Shown here: positions 24,869-33,701 of the stretch, piece after piece
How the letters are laid out: each line of letters begins with the position of its first letter
How positions within the stretch are numbered: the first letter of the stretch is position 1
Assembly: GCA_017646015.1 (NCBI GenBank)
Contig: JAGCNI010000054.1
Span: 1-59,589 of the forward strand
Direction: 5' to 3'
Length of the DNA stretch: 59,589 bases
Origin: Lentisphaeria bacterium
GTDB taxonomy: Bacteria > Verrucomicrobiota > Lentisphaeria > Victivallales > UBA1829
Notes under the pieces: model-generated
The model's input: only the letters and a program-made list of their open reading frames with translations
Databases searched by the model: none
What the model was told of the DNA's origin: nothing
Position numbers and translations under genes: made by a program

Positions 24869-25801
24869 TCAACAAGATTCCTGTTCACATCCGGATATTT
24901 TCTTTTCTCTTTCCGCCACAGGCAGCTGTGCAAGGATCACCCCGAGGAAAATAATTCCGCATCCGGCGAGTTCTCTTGCAGATAATCTTTCCTGAAGAAA
25001 AAGCCAGCCGCCGAGAACAGCAAAAACGGATTCCAGACTCATCAATAAGGAAGCAGTCACTGGATGCAGATATTTCTGGGCTGCGATCTGCAATGTAAAA
25101 GCGATCGCACTGGAACCGACCCCGCAGAAAATCCAGAACGGCAGAGAATCCAGAATCTTATTCAACTGCCATGGATCTCCCATCAACAACGATGCAAGCG
25201 CAGAGAATAGCGTCACAACAGAAAATTGAATACAGGAAAGACGGATACAATCACATTTCGCCGCATAATGATCGACAGCCAGAATATGCAGGGAATACAC
25301 AAATGCACATCCGATCACAAAATATTCCCCTGCCCCGACTTGATCCACTCCGCCGCACAACAGATACGATCCGCTCATCGCCAGCATCACAGCCAACCAT
25401 AAAACTGGATTCGTCCGGCGGTTCAAAAACAAGCCGAGCACAGGGACGATCACAATATACAATGCAGTCAGAAATCCACTCTTCCCCGCAGAAACATATT
25501 TCAGTCCATACTGTTGCAGAATGCTCGCCGCAGCAAGAATGATCCCGCACACGGATCCGCCCGACAACAATACCCGTTCCGCTCCGGGATCTCCTTTCCA
25601 TATACGGAAAGTAAAACCTCTTTTCCGATAAAGATCCACTCCGGCAATCACCAGAAATAAGGCTGCCACACCGGTCAGAGAACGGAGCATCACAAAAAGC
25701 ATCGGATCAACATACGCCATCCCTCTGCTCTGAGCAGAAAATGCAACGCCCCACAAAACCGTTGCAATGAGCATGCCTCCAACGCCCCAGATTTTTTTCA
25801 T
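24869..25801 (-). CDS. EamA/DMT-family transporter
   Basis: This 310-residue protein has ten predicted membrane helices in two EamA repeats. Landmarks are the N-terminal WGVGGMLIATVLWGVAF, the mid-protein KSGFLTALYIVIVPVLG, and ASLLMSLESVFAVLGGWLFL in the second repeat. Members export amino acids, nucleotides or other small metabolites, and the substrate cannot be predicted. It lies 15 bp downstream of the MBL hydrolase gene and 16 bp upstream of the serpin, all on the same strand, so the three genes are probably cotranscribed. Confidence 0.9.
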   Translation of the reverse strand: MKKIWGVGGMLIATVLWGVAFSAQSRGMAYVDPMLFVMLRSLTGVAALFLVIAGVDLYRKRGFTFRIWKGDPGAERVLLSGGSVCGIILAAASILQQYGLKYVSAGKSGFLTALYIVIVPVLGLFLNRRTNPVLWLAVMLAMSGSYLLCGGVDQVGAGEYFVIGCAFVYSLHILAVDHYAAKCDCIRLSCIQFSVVTLFSALASLLMGDPWQLNKILDSLPFWIFCGVGSSAIAFTLQIAAQKYLHPVTASLLMSLESVFAVLGGWLFLQERLSARELAGCGIIFLGVILAQLPVAEREKKISGCEQESC

Positions 25802-25816
25802 ATAAACTCCGCAGGA

Positions 25817-26581
25817 TCACACTTCAAAACTGTAACCATCATATCCGACAGTAACAGGATAGGAAACATCTCCAAAGAGTCTCAGGATCTCCTGTTCCCC
25901 CTCCTGTGTCTGCCAGCGGTTGCCGAGATGATGAAACACCAATCTGCCGATTTTGATCCCATTCAGATGAGACAACGCTGCTTCCGGCGGAAAATGCACC
26001 AATTCTGAAATCAGAACATCACATCCGTTGGCGGCATCAAAAGCAAAATCCGAAAAATCACGATACAGATCTCCGGTAAAAAAGATTCTTTTTTCTCTGA
26101 CAGTGAGACGGAAAGAATAACTCCGGGGAGATGTTCCGTTCACCCAGTCCAGATGTCGGGTCGGATAAGCCTCAACTTTCAGAAGCCCGTCATCAAAAAT
26201 AACGCCTGTTGTATAGCTCTCGATCCTTTGAGATTCCACGTTCTGAGAATTATTGATTTTCTGCCATGCACAAAGAACTTTTCCGGCTTCCGGATCTGGC
26301 AGCAGCACAAACGGATCCACCTCCGGTTTTCTGTGCCGGTATTTGCGTCCGAGTTCCAACACCTCCGGCAGCCCCCCCGTGTGATCCAGATGCATGTGGG
26401 TGATGAAAATCCCCTCAATATTCTCCGGACCGATCCCGCGCTGGATCAAAGAACGCAATGCGCCCTCTCCCGCATCAAGCAAATAAAAATGACCGTCAAC
26501 TTCAATCACCGTAGAAGATTGAAGACGGGTCACGGTCGGATCACCATGACTGGTTCCCAATAAACTGATTTTGATACTCAT
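25817..26581 (-). CDS. MBL-fold metallo-hydrolase, ribonuclease Z-like
   Basis: This 254-residue protein begins ISLLGTSHGDPTVTRLQSS and has the metal-binding motif THMHLDHTGG (His62, His64, Asp66, His67), then FTGDLYRDF and VFHHLGNRW segments. That pattern fits the ElaC/RNase Z-type branch of the metallo-beta-lactamase superfamily. It is shorter than tRNase Z and lacks an obvious exosite arm, so tRNA processing is not assured; it could be a general phosphodiesterase or lactonase. It heads the unit with the DMT transporter and serpin. Confidence 0.85.
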   Translation of the reverse strand: MSIKISLLGTSHGDPTVTRLQSSTVIEVDGHFYLLDAGEGALRSLIQRGIGPENIEGIFITHMHLDHTGGLPEVLELGRKYRHRKPEVDPFVLLPDPEAGKVLCAWQKINNSQNVESQRIESYTTGVIFDDGLLKVEAYPTRHLDWVNGTSPRSYSFRLTVREKRIFFTGDLYRDFSDFAFDAANGCDVLISELVHFPPEAALSHLNGIKIGRLVFHHLGNRWQTQEGEQEILRLFGDVSYPVTVGYDGYSFEV

Positions 26582-26745
26582 CGTTATCTCATCTTTCTCT
26601 GATCATTTTTGTCATATACTGAAAAATATCCCATATTGTAGCATTTTTTCCCCGGATTTCAAGCTGAATCCTCCTGTTCTCCCCCAGAGAAATCTCAAGA
26701 AATCGCAATATACAATAAAAAAATGAATTTTTTTTCATTTCCGAC

Positions 26746-26773
26746 TTGCAAAAACAAAAAATGATGATACATT
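26746..26773 (+). promoter_or_regulatory. Candidate promoter for tRNA-Gly
   Basis: TTGCAA (26746-26751) and TACATT (26768-26773) are separated by 16 bp, placing initiation about 10-15 bp before the tRNA. The upstream intergenic stretch (26582-26745) shows nothing else recognisable. Confidence 0.4.
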
Positions 26774-26791
26774 ACTTACATCGAAACACAA

Positions 26792-26866
26792 GCGAGCATA
26801 GCTCAGTGGTAGAGCATCACGTTGCCAACGTGATGGTCGTGGGTTCAAGTCCCATTGCTCGCTCCA
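26792..26866 (+). tRNA. tRNA-Gly (anticodon GCC)
   Basis: The 75-nt gene includes an encoded CCA end (26864-26866). The acceptor arms GCGAGCA and TGCTCGC pair perfectly, the D-loop has AGCTCAGTGGTAGAGC, the anticodon arm CACGTTGCCAACGTG carries GCC, and the T-arm reads GTGGGTTCAAGTCCCAT. It is flanked by no other tRNA gene. An 8-T run follows directly without a hairpin. Confidence 0.97.
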
Positions 26867-26951
26867 TTTTTTTTGCCCAAATTCCGGGATTTGCTGCTGA
26901 AATACACTTTCCGCAACAACTCCCGTTTTTTTTGTTTCAATATCTGCACAC

Positions 26952-26993
26952 AAAAAAACGGACAAATACAGATTGTTCCATACCTGTCCGTTT
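26952..26993 (-). terminator. Terminator after the DUF1501 gene
   Basis: AAACGGACA (26956-26964) pairs with TGTCCGTTT (26985-26993). On the minus strand the stem is followed by seven T residues, about 30 bp beyond the DUF1501 stop codon. Confidence 0.8.
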
Positions 26994-27023
26994 CAGTTCG
27001 CACTTATCCGAACCTATCCGTTC

Positions 27024-28334
27024 TCAAAGATAAAGCTCCCGCAAACGTGTTTTCGGATCGGAAGCAGGCAGGATCGGAGCTTTCAACCCCAATGGATTGG
27101 AAGGGAACGGACGGGATGGATCAACACCGCACCGTTCATAAATACTGCCGAGCAGATCCTGCGGAGAAACAGGACGGGATGTTACATGAGAGGCTGTTTC
27201 ATCAGATGACCCCACAACTTTGCCGCCGGCAAAACCGCCTCCGGCAACCATTGCATTGAAACAACGTGCAAAGTGATTTCTTCCTCCCTGCCATGGAGCA
27301 TCCCAGTCCACTTTCGGTGTTCTGCCGAATTCTCCAGTCCACCAGACAACTGTACTGTCCAGCAAGCCCCGTTCATGCAGATCACTGATCAAAGTTGCCA
27401 CCGCACGGTCCATTTCCGGAGCGATCCGCGCAAGGGATTCAAAATGACGTTTATGTGTATCCCAACCGGACGCATTGATCGTGATGTAGGGAACTCCAGC
27501 TTCCACGAGACGGCGTGCACAGAGACAGGACTGTCCAAAACGGTTCATACCGTAACGTTTCCGCATGGTCTCTGTTTCTTTGGAAAGATCAAATACTTCT
27601 GCGGCTTTTCCGAAGAGAATTTGAGAAGCATCCATCCCGGCATTGTCAAATGCTTTCATTTCCGGATGATTCTCATGAAATGAACCGAATGTATCCAACT
27701 CTTTCAGAAGTTCAAAACGCCGTTCCATATCTTCTTTAGAAACCCCTCCCGCAGGCGTATAACCATCCACAAGGAATTTGGATGCTGCCGGATTTCCTCT
27801 TGTGGCGAAAGGAGCATATTTATCTCCGAGGAACCCACATTCAGAAAAACGTCCTTTTGTGGTGGTCAATGCGACATAAGCGGGAAGATCATATTGTACA
27901 TTTCCCCCATTGAGCATCGCCAGCAGAGCCCCGATCGCCGGATAAGTGATCCCACCGCCGGGGACACGTCCGGTCTGCATCAGATATGTCGCTGTTTCAT
28001 GCCCGTTATAAGGATGGGTCATACTGCGGATAATGGAATATTTATCGGCGATTTTTGCCAATTCCGGCATATAATCACTGATAAAGATCCCATCAACATT
28101 GGTCGGGATCGCACCATGCCCGCCGTTATAATCGCGGGAGGCTTCCGGTTTCGGATCAAAGGATTCCAATTGACAGGGGCCGCCCCAGATCCACAATTCG
28201 ATCACTGATTTGGCTGTTTTGACTGTTTTTGATTTGGCAGGCAGTTCCAATCCGGCAAATGCCGGGCTCAAGCGGGAAACAGCACCAAGCATCCCCAGTG
28301 TCAGACAGGTTTTCAGAAATTCTCGGCGATCCAT
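27024..28334 (-). CDS. DUF1501 domain-containing protein, Tat-exported
   Basis: The 436-residue protein opens with a twin-arginine signal (MDRREFLKTCLTLGMLGA, cleavage near residue 27). The DUF1501 (sulfatase/phosphatase-like) body contains ELWIWGGPCQLESFDPKPEA, HPYNGHETATYLMQTGR, ITINASGWDTHKRHFESLAR and VVWWTGEFGRTPKVDW. These proteins are very abundant in Planctomycetota and Lentisphaerota, where they usually accompany a DUF1549/DUF1553 cytochrome-like partner. No such partner is next to this gene. The function is unknown; a periplasmic role in sulfated glycan metabolism has been proposed. It is transcribed alone. Confidence 0.92.
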   Translation of the reverse strand: MDRREFLKTCLTLGMLGAVSRLSPAFAGLELPAKSKTVKTAKSVIELWIWGGPCQLESFDPKPEASRDYNGGHGAIPTNVDGIFISDYMPELAKIADKYSIIRSMTHPYNGHETATYLMQTGRVPGGGITYPAIGALLAMLNGGNVQYDLPAYVALTTTKGRFSECGFLGDKYAPFATRGNPAASKFLVDGYTPAGGVSKEDMERRFELLKELDTFGSFHENHPEMKAFDNAGMDASQILFGKAAEVFDLSKETETMRKRYGMNRFGQSCLCARRLVEAGVPYITINASGWDTHKRHFESLARIAPEMDRAVATLISDLHERGLLDSTVVWWTGEFGRTPKVDWDAPWQGGRNHFARCFNAMVAGGGFAGGKVVGSSDETASHVTSRPVSPQDLLGSIYERCGVDPSRPFPSNPLGLKAPILPASDPKTRLRELYL

Positions 28335-28389
28335 AATACCTCCATCGTTGAAATTTCCAGGACTGATCTTTTTTTATTCTCTGAAAAAA

Positions 28390-28417
28390 AGTATAATCCG
28401 CTTTTCCCGCTTTTCAA
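28390..28417 (-). promoter_or_regulatory. Promoter of the DUF1501 gene
   Basis: On the minus strand TTGAAA (28417-28412), a 16-bp spacer and TATACT (28395-28390) lie 56 bp upstream of the start at 28334. Confidence 0.55.
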
Positions 28418-28469
28418 CAAAAAAAACAGAATTTTCTTGAATATTTTTTCTGTTTCACAATTCCAATCA

Positions 28470-28498
28470 TTGTAATCATCTGCAGTAGTATGTATATT
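28470..28498 (+). promoter_or_regulatory. Promoter of the M28 peptidase gene
   Basis: TTGTAA (28470-28475), a 17-bp spacer and TATATT (28493-28498) lie 38 bp before the start at 28536, which itself follows an ACAGGAG ribosome-binding site. Confidence 0.5.
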
Positions 28499-28535
28499 CT
28501 TTGAAATCACATATTAAAACAGGAGTATTATCAAA

Positions 28536-29825
28536 ATGAATAACACTGCTCAGAATTTGGAAAAACACGTCCGGAAATTGTGCGACGAAATCGGTGTCCG
28601 CCTTGCCGGATCTCCTCAGGAATATCAGGCTGCTGAATATATCGCTCAACAGTTCCGCCAGTATTCCCCCAACGTGACGATCGAAGAATTTCCGGTCAAT
28701 GAACGACATATCACATCAGAAAAACTGGAAGTCGAAATCAATGGTCAATGGGTCGAATTTCCCTGTTCTCTTTTCAGTTCCGCACCTTCAACCGACGGTA
28801 AAACCATTGAAGCGGAAATCATTCAGTTCGACCTCGCGACCGGATACCAGAAAAAAGATCTTTCTTTCATGAAAGGAAAAGCGGTCATACACCTCGGATG
28901 CCATATCGAAGATGAAAATAACTACCGCCGTCTGGTGGAAGCCGCACCGGCATTCATCCTCTTTGTAGATATCCGTTCCACAGGAAATGTTCAACTGGCA
29001 GACGGACTTTTCCCCGCGTATGTCAAAAAATATGGGGCTGTTCCCTGTTTGAATGTGGCATATATGCATGCATGGAAATGGCTTCAGACAAAAGCCACAC
29101 GCGCACGGATCAATGTCACCGGAGGAATCCGCCAGAGCAAAACAACGGTCGTGGTCTGCGAACTGAAAGGAACCGATCCGGATAGTGGCGTGATCTATGC
29201 CGGCGGGCATCATGACACTCAGGCGGGAACAGTCGGCGCAGATGACAATGCGATCGGCAGCGCCGCCGTGATCGAACTGGCAAGAATGCTCTCCGCAAAA
29301 CCCCATAAACGCACATTCCGTCTGATCAGTTTCGGTGCAGAAGAACAACTCTCTTTCGGCAGTGCCGCTTATATCAGAAAACATCAGGAGGATATCCGGA
29401 AAAACGGTGTCTTTATGTATAACTTCGATTCCATGGGATCCGCTCTCGGCTGGTATGAATTCCTGATCAATGCAAATGAAGAAACACGCAAACTCTTCCA
29501 AAATTTCCACAACAACAATGATATCTATTATTGTGAATCAACTGCAATCTGTCCTTATACAGACCAGTTCCCCTTTGCTGCATGCGGCGTCCCCGGAATC
29601 TGGACATTCCGCAGAAACTGTGCCGCCGGACTGTTTTACCATCACAGAGTGGATAACGATCCGGCAATCATCGGTTTTGAAGATTGTGCAAAACTGGTCA
29701 ATACGGCGGAGACCATCCTGACTTATCTGGCAGATCAGGAAGACATCTCCAAATATCAGGGAATACCCGCTGATATACAGGAAAAAGTCGATCAGCAATT
29801 CAATGCCGTGTACGGCGGATTCTGA
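28536..29825 (+). CDS. M28-family zinc aminopeptidase-like protein
   Basis: The 429-residue protein has the M28 metal-binding set in order: His-Asp in YAGGHHDTQAG, Asp in GADDNAIGSAAVIELARML, Glu-Glu in ISFGAEEQLSFGSAAYI, Asp in NFDSMGSALG and His in FYHHRVDND. An inserted region between about residues 75 and 190 resembles the PA domain found in many M28 peptidases. No signal peptide is present, so a cytoplasmic peptidase working on short peptides is most likely. It is transcribed alone and ends at a convergent terminator. Confidence 0.9.
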   Translation: MNNTAQNLEKHVRKLCDEIGVRLAGSPQEYQAAEYIAQQFRQYSPNVTIEEFPVNERHITSEKLEVEINGQWVEFPCSLFSSAPSTDGKTIEAEIIQFDLATGYQKKDLSFMKGKAVIHLGCHIEDENNYRRLVEAAPAFILFVDIRSTGNVQLADGLFPAYVKKYGAVPCLNVAYMHAWKWLQTKATRARINVTGGIRQSKTTVVVCELKGTDPDSGVIYAGGHHDTQAGTVGADDNAIGSAAVIELARMLSAKPHKRTFRLISFGAEEQLSFGSAAYIRKHQEDIRKNGVFMYNFDSMGSALGWYEFLINANEETRKLFQNFHNNNDIYYCESTAICPYTDQFPFAACGVPGIWTFRRNCAAGLFYHHRVDNDPAIIGFEDCAKLVNTAETILTYLADQEDISKYQGIPADIQEKVDQQFNAVYGGF

Positions 29826-29856
29826 TTCAGAAAATCATCAGATAACGATCTTTCAT

Positions 29857-29888
29857 ACCTTTCCGGAAAATCAAAAATCCGGAAAGGT
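29857..29888. terminator. Hairpin terminator shared by convergent M28 and MATE genes
   Basis: ACCTTTCCGGA (29857-29867) and TCCGGAAAGGT (29878-29888) form an 11-bp perfect stem with a ten-base A-rich loop. The right half lies inside the last codons of the MATE gene. The plus-strand exit is T-rich (ATTTTCTTT); the minus-strand exit is less so. Confidence 0.7.
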
Positions 29889-31259
29889 ATTTTCTTTGGG
29901 ATATTTCCGCAATACAAAGAAAAGATAGATCCCGCTGGCAAGCATGGTGAACATCCAGGAAACGGGATAAGTCAACAGCAGATTCTGCATCGTCGGAACC
30001 GCACGGAAAATAGTGAAGATCCAAATCATACGCAATACACAGATTCCGAAAAGCATGATCACTGTCGGCATGATCGAATAACCAAACCCGCGCAACGCTC
30101 CGATAAAAGTCTCCTGCAACGCACAGATAAACAATACAGGAACACAGATTTTAAATCGCAGGATCCCCCACTCGATCACTTCCGGATCTGAATTGAACAA
30201 CTCCAGCATCGGTCTTGCAAAAAGAAACAGCAATACAGATAGAAATATCGTTGTAAAAACAGTCAGCAGCGAACAGTAACGGATGGTTTTATGAATACGC
30301 AAATATTGTTTCCCCCCTGAATTCTGTCCAATAAAACTGATCGTTGTCTGCCCAATCGCTGCCGCTACCATAAAAAATATGATCTCCCATGAAACAGCGG
30401 CAGTTGTCCCCGCCACAGCTTTGGAACCGAATGAGTTGATATAGTATTGGATCAACAGATTTGCCAAAGAGAAACAGGATGACTGAAATCCGGTCGGAAT
30501 ACCGATCCACATCATTTCACGCAGACTTCTCCATTCAATATGCAGCCCCTGCCATTTGACCCGGCAGGAATCCCGCAATTTCATCAGCACATACAATACC
30601 AATCCCGCAGAAAGTGCTTGTGAAATCACTGTCGCCGTGGCAACACCACCCACATCCCAACCGAGACATAACACAAAAATCAGATTCAAGAATACATTGA
30701 GTATCCCCCCGATCACCAGAAAATAAAAAGGACGTCTGGTATCTCCCGCAGCACGCAAAATCGCACTGCCGAAGTTATACAGCATGATCACCGGCATCCC
30801 GGCAAAATAAATCTTCATATACAACGCCGACATATCCAGAATATCCTCCGGTGTCTCCAGCCAGCGCAACATCGTTTTGGAACAGAAAATCCCGATCAAA
30901 GCCAAAATAATTCCCCCGATGAGCGAGGTCAGGATCGCTGTATGCGTCGTCCGGGACACTCCTTTCCGGTTCTGTTCCCCGATATAACGGGCAACAAGAA
31001 CATTGGTCCCGACAGAAAGCCCAACAAAAATATTGATGATCATATAAGTCAGTGAATTGGTCGCCCCCACTGCCGCCAATGCCTGATGCGAAGCAAAACG
31101 TCCCACAACCATCAGGTCAACCGCATTGAACAACAATTGCAGAAGCCCGGACAGCATCAGCGGAATGGAAAATACAACGATTTGTTTGAATAACGGACCA
31201 CGACACATATCAATTTTATATGTATCTCTTTTCTTTTCTGTCAATATTTTATCACTCAT
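29871..31259 (-). CDS. MATE-family multidrug/Na+ (or H+) antiporter
   Basis: This 462-residue, twelve-helix transporter is of normal length. The N-terminal part has PLFKQIVVFSIPLMLSGLLQ and FNAVDLMVVGRFASHQALAA, and the second half begins with the conserved WIGIPTGFQSSCFSLANLLI. It belongs to the NorM/DinF type and exports cationic drugs or metabolites. It is monocistronic; the ABC importer operon ends 54 bp upstream. Its own stop lies within the hairpin shared with the convergent peptidase gene. Confidence 0.93.
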   Translation of the reverse strand: MSDKILTEKKRDTYKIDMCRGPLFKQIVVFSIPLMLSGLLQLLFNAVDLMVVGRFASHQALAAVGATNSLTYMIINIFVGLSVGTNVLVARYIGEQNRKGVSRTTHTAILTSLIGGIILALIGIFCSKTMLRWLETPEDILDMSALYMKIYFAGMPVIMLYNFGSAILRAAGDTRRPFYFLVIGGILNVFLNLIFVLCLGWDVGGVATATVISQALSAGLVLYVLMKLRDSCRVKWQGLHIEWRSLREMMWIGIPTGFQSSCFSLANLLIQYYINSFGSKAVAGTTAAVSWEIIFFMVAAAIGQTTISFIGQNSGGKQYLRIHKTIRYCSLLTVFTTIFLSVLLFLFARPMLELFNSDPEVIEWGILRFKICVPVLFICALQETFIGALRGFGYSIMPTVIMLFGICVLRMIWIFTIFRAVPTMQNLLLTYPVSWMFTMLASGIYLFFVLRKYPKENTFPDF

Positions 31260-31313
31260 GATTTCCTGCTCCTGAAAAATGGATCCGGTAATTTACATCC
31301 ATTCAAATAAAAA

Positions 31314-32006
31314 TCAATCAGTCAAAGAATAGACTTCCCGCAAATTTTCATCCGTAATAACCTCTTTGCCGATCCCATGTTGAAAAAGTTCTCCTGCTTT
31401 CAACATCAAGATTTTATCCAGATATCCCGGAGCAGTGAAAAGATCATGCGAAACCATGATAATACATTTTCCCGCAGAAGCCTCCTGTTTCAACATTTTA
31501 TAAAAATGGTGCTGAAAACCGATATCCATGGAACTGGCAGGTTCATCCAACAGCAATAACGGTGTTTCCTGAACCAGCGCACGGGCAAGCATCACACGTT
31601 GACGTTCACCACCACTGAGATGTTCATACGGAACATCCGCACAAACCAAAAGACCGAGACGGTCAAGGATCTCTGTTGTTTTCCCCCGTTCAGCATGACA
31701 ACTTCTATCCCACGGATAACGCCCCAATGCCGCCACCTCCCGAACCGTCAAAGGCAGATGTTCCGGCACATTCTGTTCCATAAAAGCCAACTGGCAGGAT
31801 CGTTGTTTTTCATTCTGCCACGGAACATCCACTCTGCCGGAATCCGGGATCAGTTCCCCTGTGATCAATTTCAATAACGTGCTTTTCCCACAACCGTTCG
31901 CTCCATAAATTCCGTAGAAAAAACCTCGCTCAAATTCAAATGAAAGCTGTTTCAACAACGCCGACGATCCTGGATAAGAAAAAGAAACTTCATGCAGACC
32001 AATCAT
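31314..32006 (-). CDS. ABC transporter ATP-binding protein (BtuD/FecE-like)
   Basis: With the start at 32006 the protein has 230 residues. That ATG overlaps the permease stop by four bases and follows GGAGGGGGAT. It has Walker A GANGCGKSTLL, signature LSGGERQRVMLARAL, Walker B PLLLLDEPASSMD and the switch His in IIMVSHDLF. It drives import of a cobalamin- or siderophore-type ligand through the FecCD-type permease encoded upstream. It is the last gene of a five-gene unit. Confidence 0.93.
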   Translation of the reverse strand: MIGLHEVSFSYPGSSALLKQLSFEFERGFFYGIYGANGCGKSTLLKLITGELIPDSGRVDVPWQNEKQRSCQLAFMEQNVPEHLPLTVREVAALGRYPWDRSCHAERGKTTEILDRLGLLVCADVPYEHLSGGERQRVMLARALVQETPLLLLDEPASSMDIGFQHHFYKMLKQEASAGKCIIMVSHDLFTAPGYLDKILMLKAGELFQHGIGKEVITDENLREVYSLTD

Positions 32007-32953
32007 ATCCCCCTCCGTTTCAGCAACAGATAAAAGAAAAAAGGCCCTCCGCACAAAGCTGTCAGGATCCCGACAGGTATTTCCTGAGGACTCATCACTG
32101 TCCTTGCTGCAAGATCCGCCAGCAAAAGAAGAAAACCACCGCCAAGAATACTGCATGGCAACACTCTCCGGAACCCTGCCCCGTAAAAAAGACGGATCAC
32201 ATGCGGTATCGCCAATCCGACAAATCCAATCACACCGCTGCAACTCACAGCAGACGCAGTCAGCATCGCCACAGCAAGCAGTAAAAATGGCTTGAGCTTT
32301 TTCAACGGAACCCCGGAAAGTTCAGCCATACGATCCCCGAGCAGCAGCATATCGATCTCTGGAATGAAATAAAATAAAATCCCGAATCCAACTGCCGCAG
32401 ACGGAATCAGGATCAGAAAATCATGCCAGCTGATCCGCCAGAAACCGCCAAGCAGCCAGAATACAAGAGAAGAAAGCCGTTCATCTGCAAGATACAACAG
32501 CCCCGATGTCAAAGCCGCTGTAAACGCATTCACCGCCACTCCCGCAAGAATCAACACGGACCCATCCCAGTTCCGCCGTTTCCCCGGAAGATACAGGATC
32601 AACAGGGAAAAAATCCCCGCAGCAAGACTTAAAGGCGTGATCCAGTATCCCCCCGCAAACAATCCAATCACAGCACCCAACGCAGACGCATTCACGATCC
32701 CAAGCACATGCGGAGATGCCAGATCATTCCGGAACAGATTTTGGGAAACAGCTCCCGCCGCCGCAAGCATACCTCCAATCAGAAAGGATGCCAAAAGACG
32801 CGGCAGACGGATTTCAAAAAATATACGCCGCACAGTATCACTGACCTCGCCCCCGCTGAACAACTGTACCAGCTCCAGAAAAGAGCAGGACTCTGTTCCG
32901 GTACAGAGAGAAATCAGAAATACGATCAGAATTCCGGCTATCAGAAAAAACAT
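32003..32953 (-). CDS. FecCD/BtuC-family ABC permease
   Basis: The start at 32953 follows GCAGGAGT and gives 316 residues. The longer reading from 33022 overlaps the radical SAM gene by 65 bp and adds a hydrophilic segment. About ten membrane helices are predicted. Family signatures include RLPRLLASFLIGGMLAAAGA, GILGIVNASALGAVIG-like loops and GFVGLAIPHVIRLFYGAG. It imports cobalamin or ferric siderophores with the BtuF-like protein and the ATPase. It is translationally coupled to the ATPase gene. Confidence 0.92.
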   Translation of the reverse strand: MFFLIAGILIVFLISLCTGTESCSFLELVQLFSGGEVSDTVRRIFFEIRLPRLLASFLIGGMLAAAGAVSQNLFRNDLASPHVLGIVNASALGAVIGLFAGGYWITPLSLAAGIFSLLILYLPGKRRNWDGSVLILAGVAVNAFTAALTSGLLYLADERLSSLVFWLLGGFWRISWHDFLILIPSAAVGFGILFYFIPEIDMLLLGDRMAELSGVPLKKLKPFLLLAVAMLTASAVSCSGVIGFVGLAIPHVIRLFYGAGFRRVLPCSILGGGFLLLLADLAARTVMSPQEIPVGILTALCGGPFFFYLLLKRRGI

Positions 32954-32957
32954 CCGT

Positions 32958-33701
32958 TCAGACTCCTGCAACGATCCGGACTTGAAAACGATCATCTCTG
33001 GCACGGAGATCCAATGCTTCACTGCTGCTCAAATGGGAAAAACGGACATTGTCAAGATATTTGCCCGCAAGTGCAACAGCCTGTTCCATCTCCGCATCAT
33101 CCGGACGACGCCAGGGTTGTCCGGGAATCGGAATGTAACCACTGATATGAAACGGGATCCGGCGGTCAAGACCTCCCAGAAATCCTGCAAGACCTTCCAG
33201 TTCATCATATCCAACCAACTCCGGAATAAACACAAGATTGGCTGAAAGTTTCATCCCGCGTTCAAACGCATTGCGGAAATTATTATATATCAAATCTTTC
33301 GGACGCCCTGTGATCTTTTCATGCAATACACTGTTCCACGCTTTGAAGCCGATATTGGCTCCATCCAGCAGAGGAATATCCAGACGGCTCCCATTGGTAT
33401 GTCCCAACTGAGTCCATGCCCCAAGTTCCAGTTTGGCAAAACGGATCATCTCATCCAGTTCCACTGCAACAGTCGGTTCTCCCCCCATGAAATACACTTT
33501 TTCAGGATGAAGATCCAATAAAACTTTTTTCAATTCATCCACACCGAGGAATCGTTCCGGTTTCGGTTCTGCAAACCCCGGACGCCCTTGTGCTCCGCTG
33601 CGTAATTTGTAGGAACAATACGGACAACGGAAAGTACAGCCCCAATTGTGAAGTGTGGCAAAACGATATTGCTCATGATAAGTGATCCGGTAAAATGCCA
33701 T
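32958..33701 (-). CDS. Radical SAM protein inside an ABC importer operon
   Basis: The 247-residue protein has a radical SAM cluster motif CTFRCPYC (Cys22, Cys26, Cys29; CX3CX2C), a GGEP-type motif in VYFMGGEPTVAVEL, and TNGSRLDIPLLDGANIGFKAW, typical of small pyruvate-formate-lyase-activating-type proteins. There is no SPASM domain. It starts on the last base of the binding-protein stop codon (TAATG) and ends 4 bp before the permease, so it is embedded in the importer operon. A role in processing the imported ligand or a linked cofactor is an inference; its substrate is unknown. Confidence 0.85.
   Translation of the reverse strand: MAFYRITYHEQYRFATLHNWGCTFRCPYCSYKLRSGAQGRPGFAEPKPERFLGVDELKKVLLDLHPEKVYFMGGEPTVAVELDEMIRFAKLELGAWTQLGHTNGSRLDIPLLDGANIGFKAWNSVLHEKITGRPKDLIYNNFRNAFERGMKLSANLVFIPELVGYDELEGLAGFLGGLDRRIPFHISGYIPIPGQPWRRPDDAEMEQAVALAGKYLDNVRFSHLSSSEALDLRARDDRFQVRIVAGV

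Noticed and set aside
26863-26880. Terminator for tRNA-Gly from the T-run after CCA
   Set aside because: Eight T residues follow directly but there is no GC-rich hairpin other than the tRNA itself.
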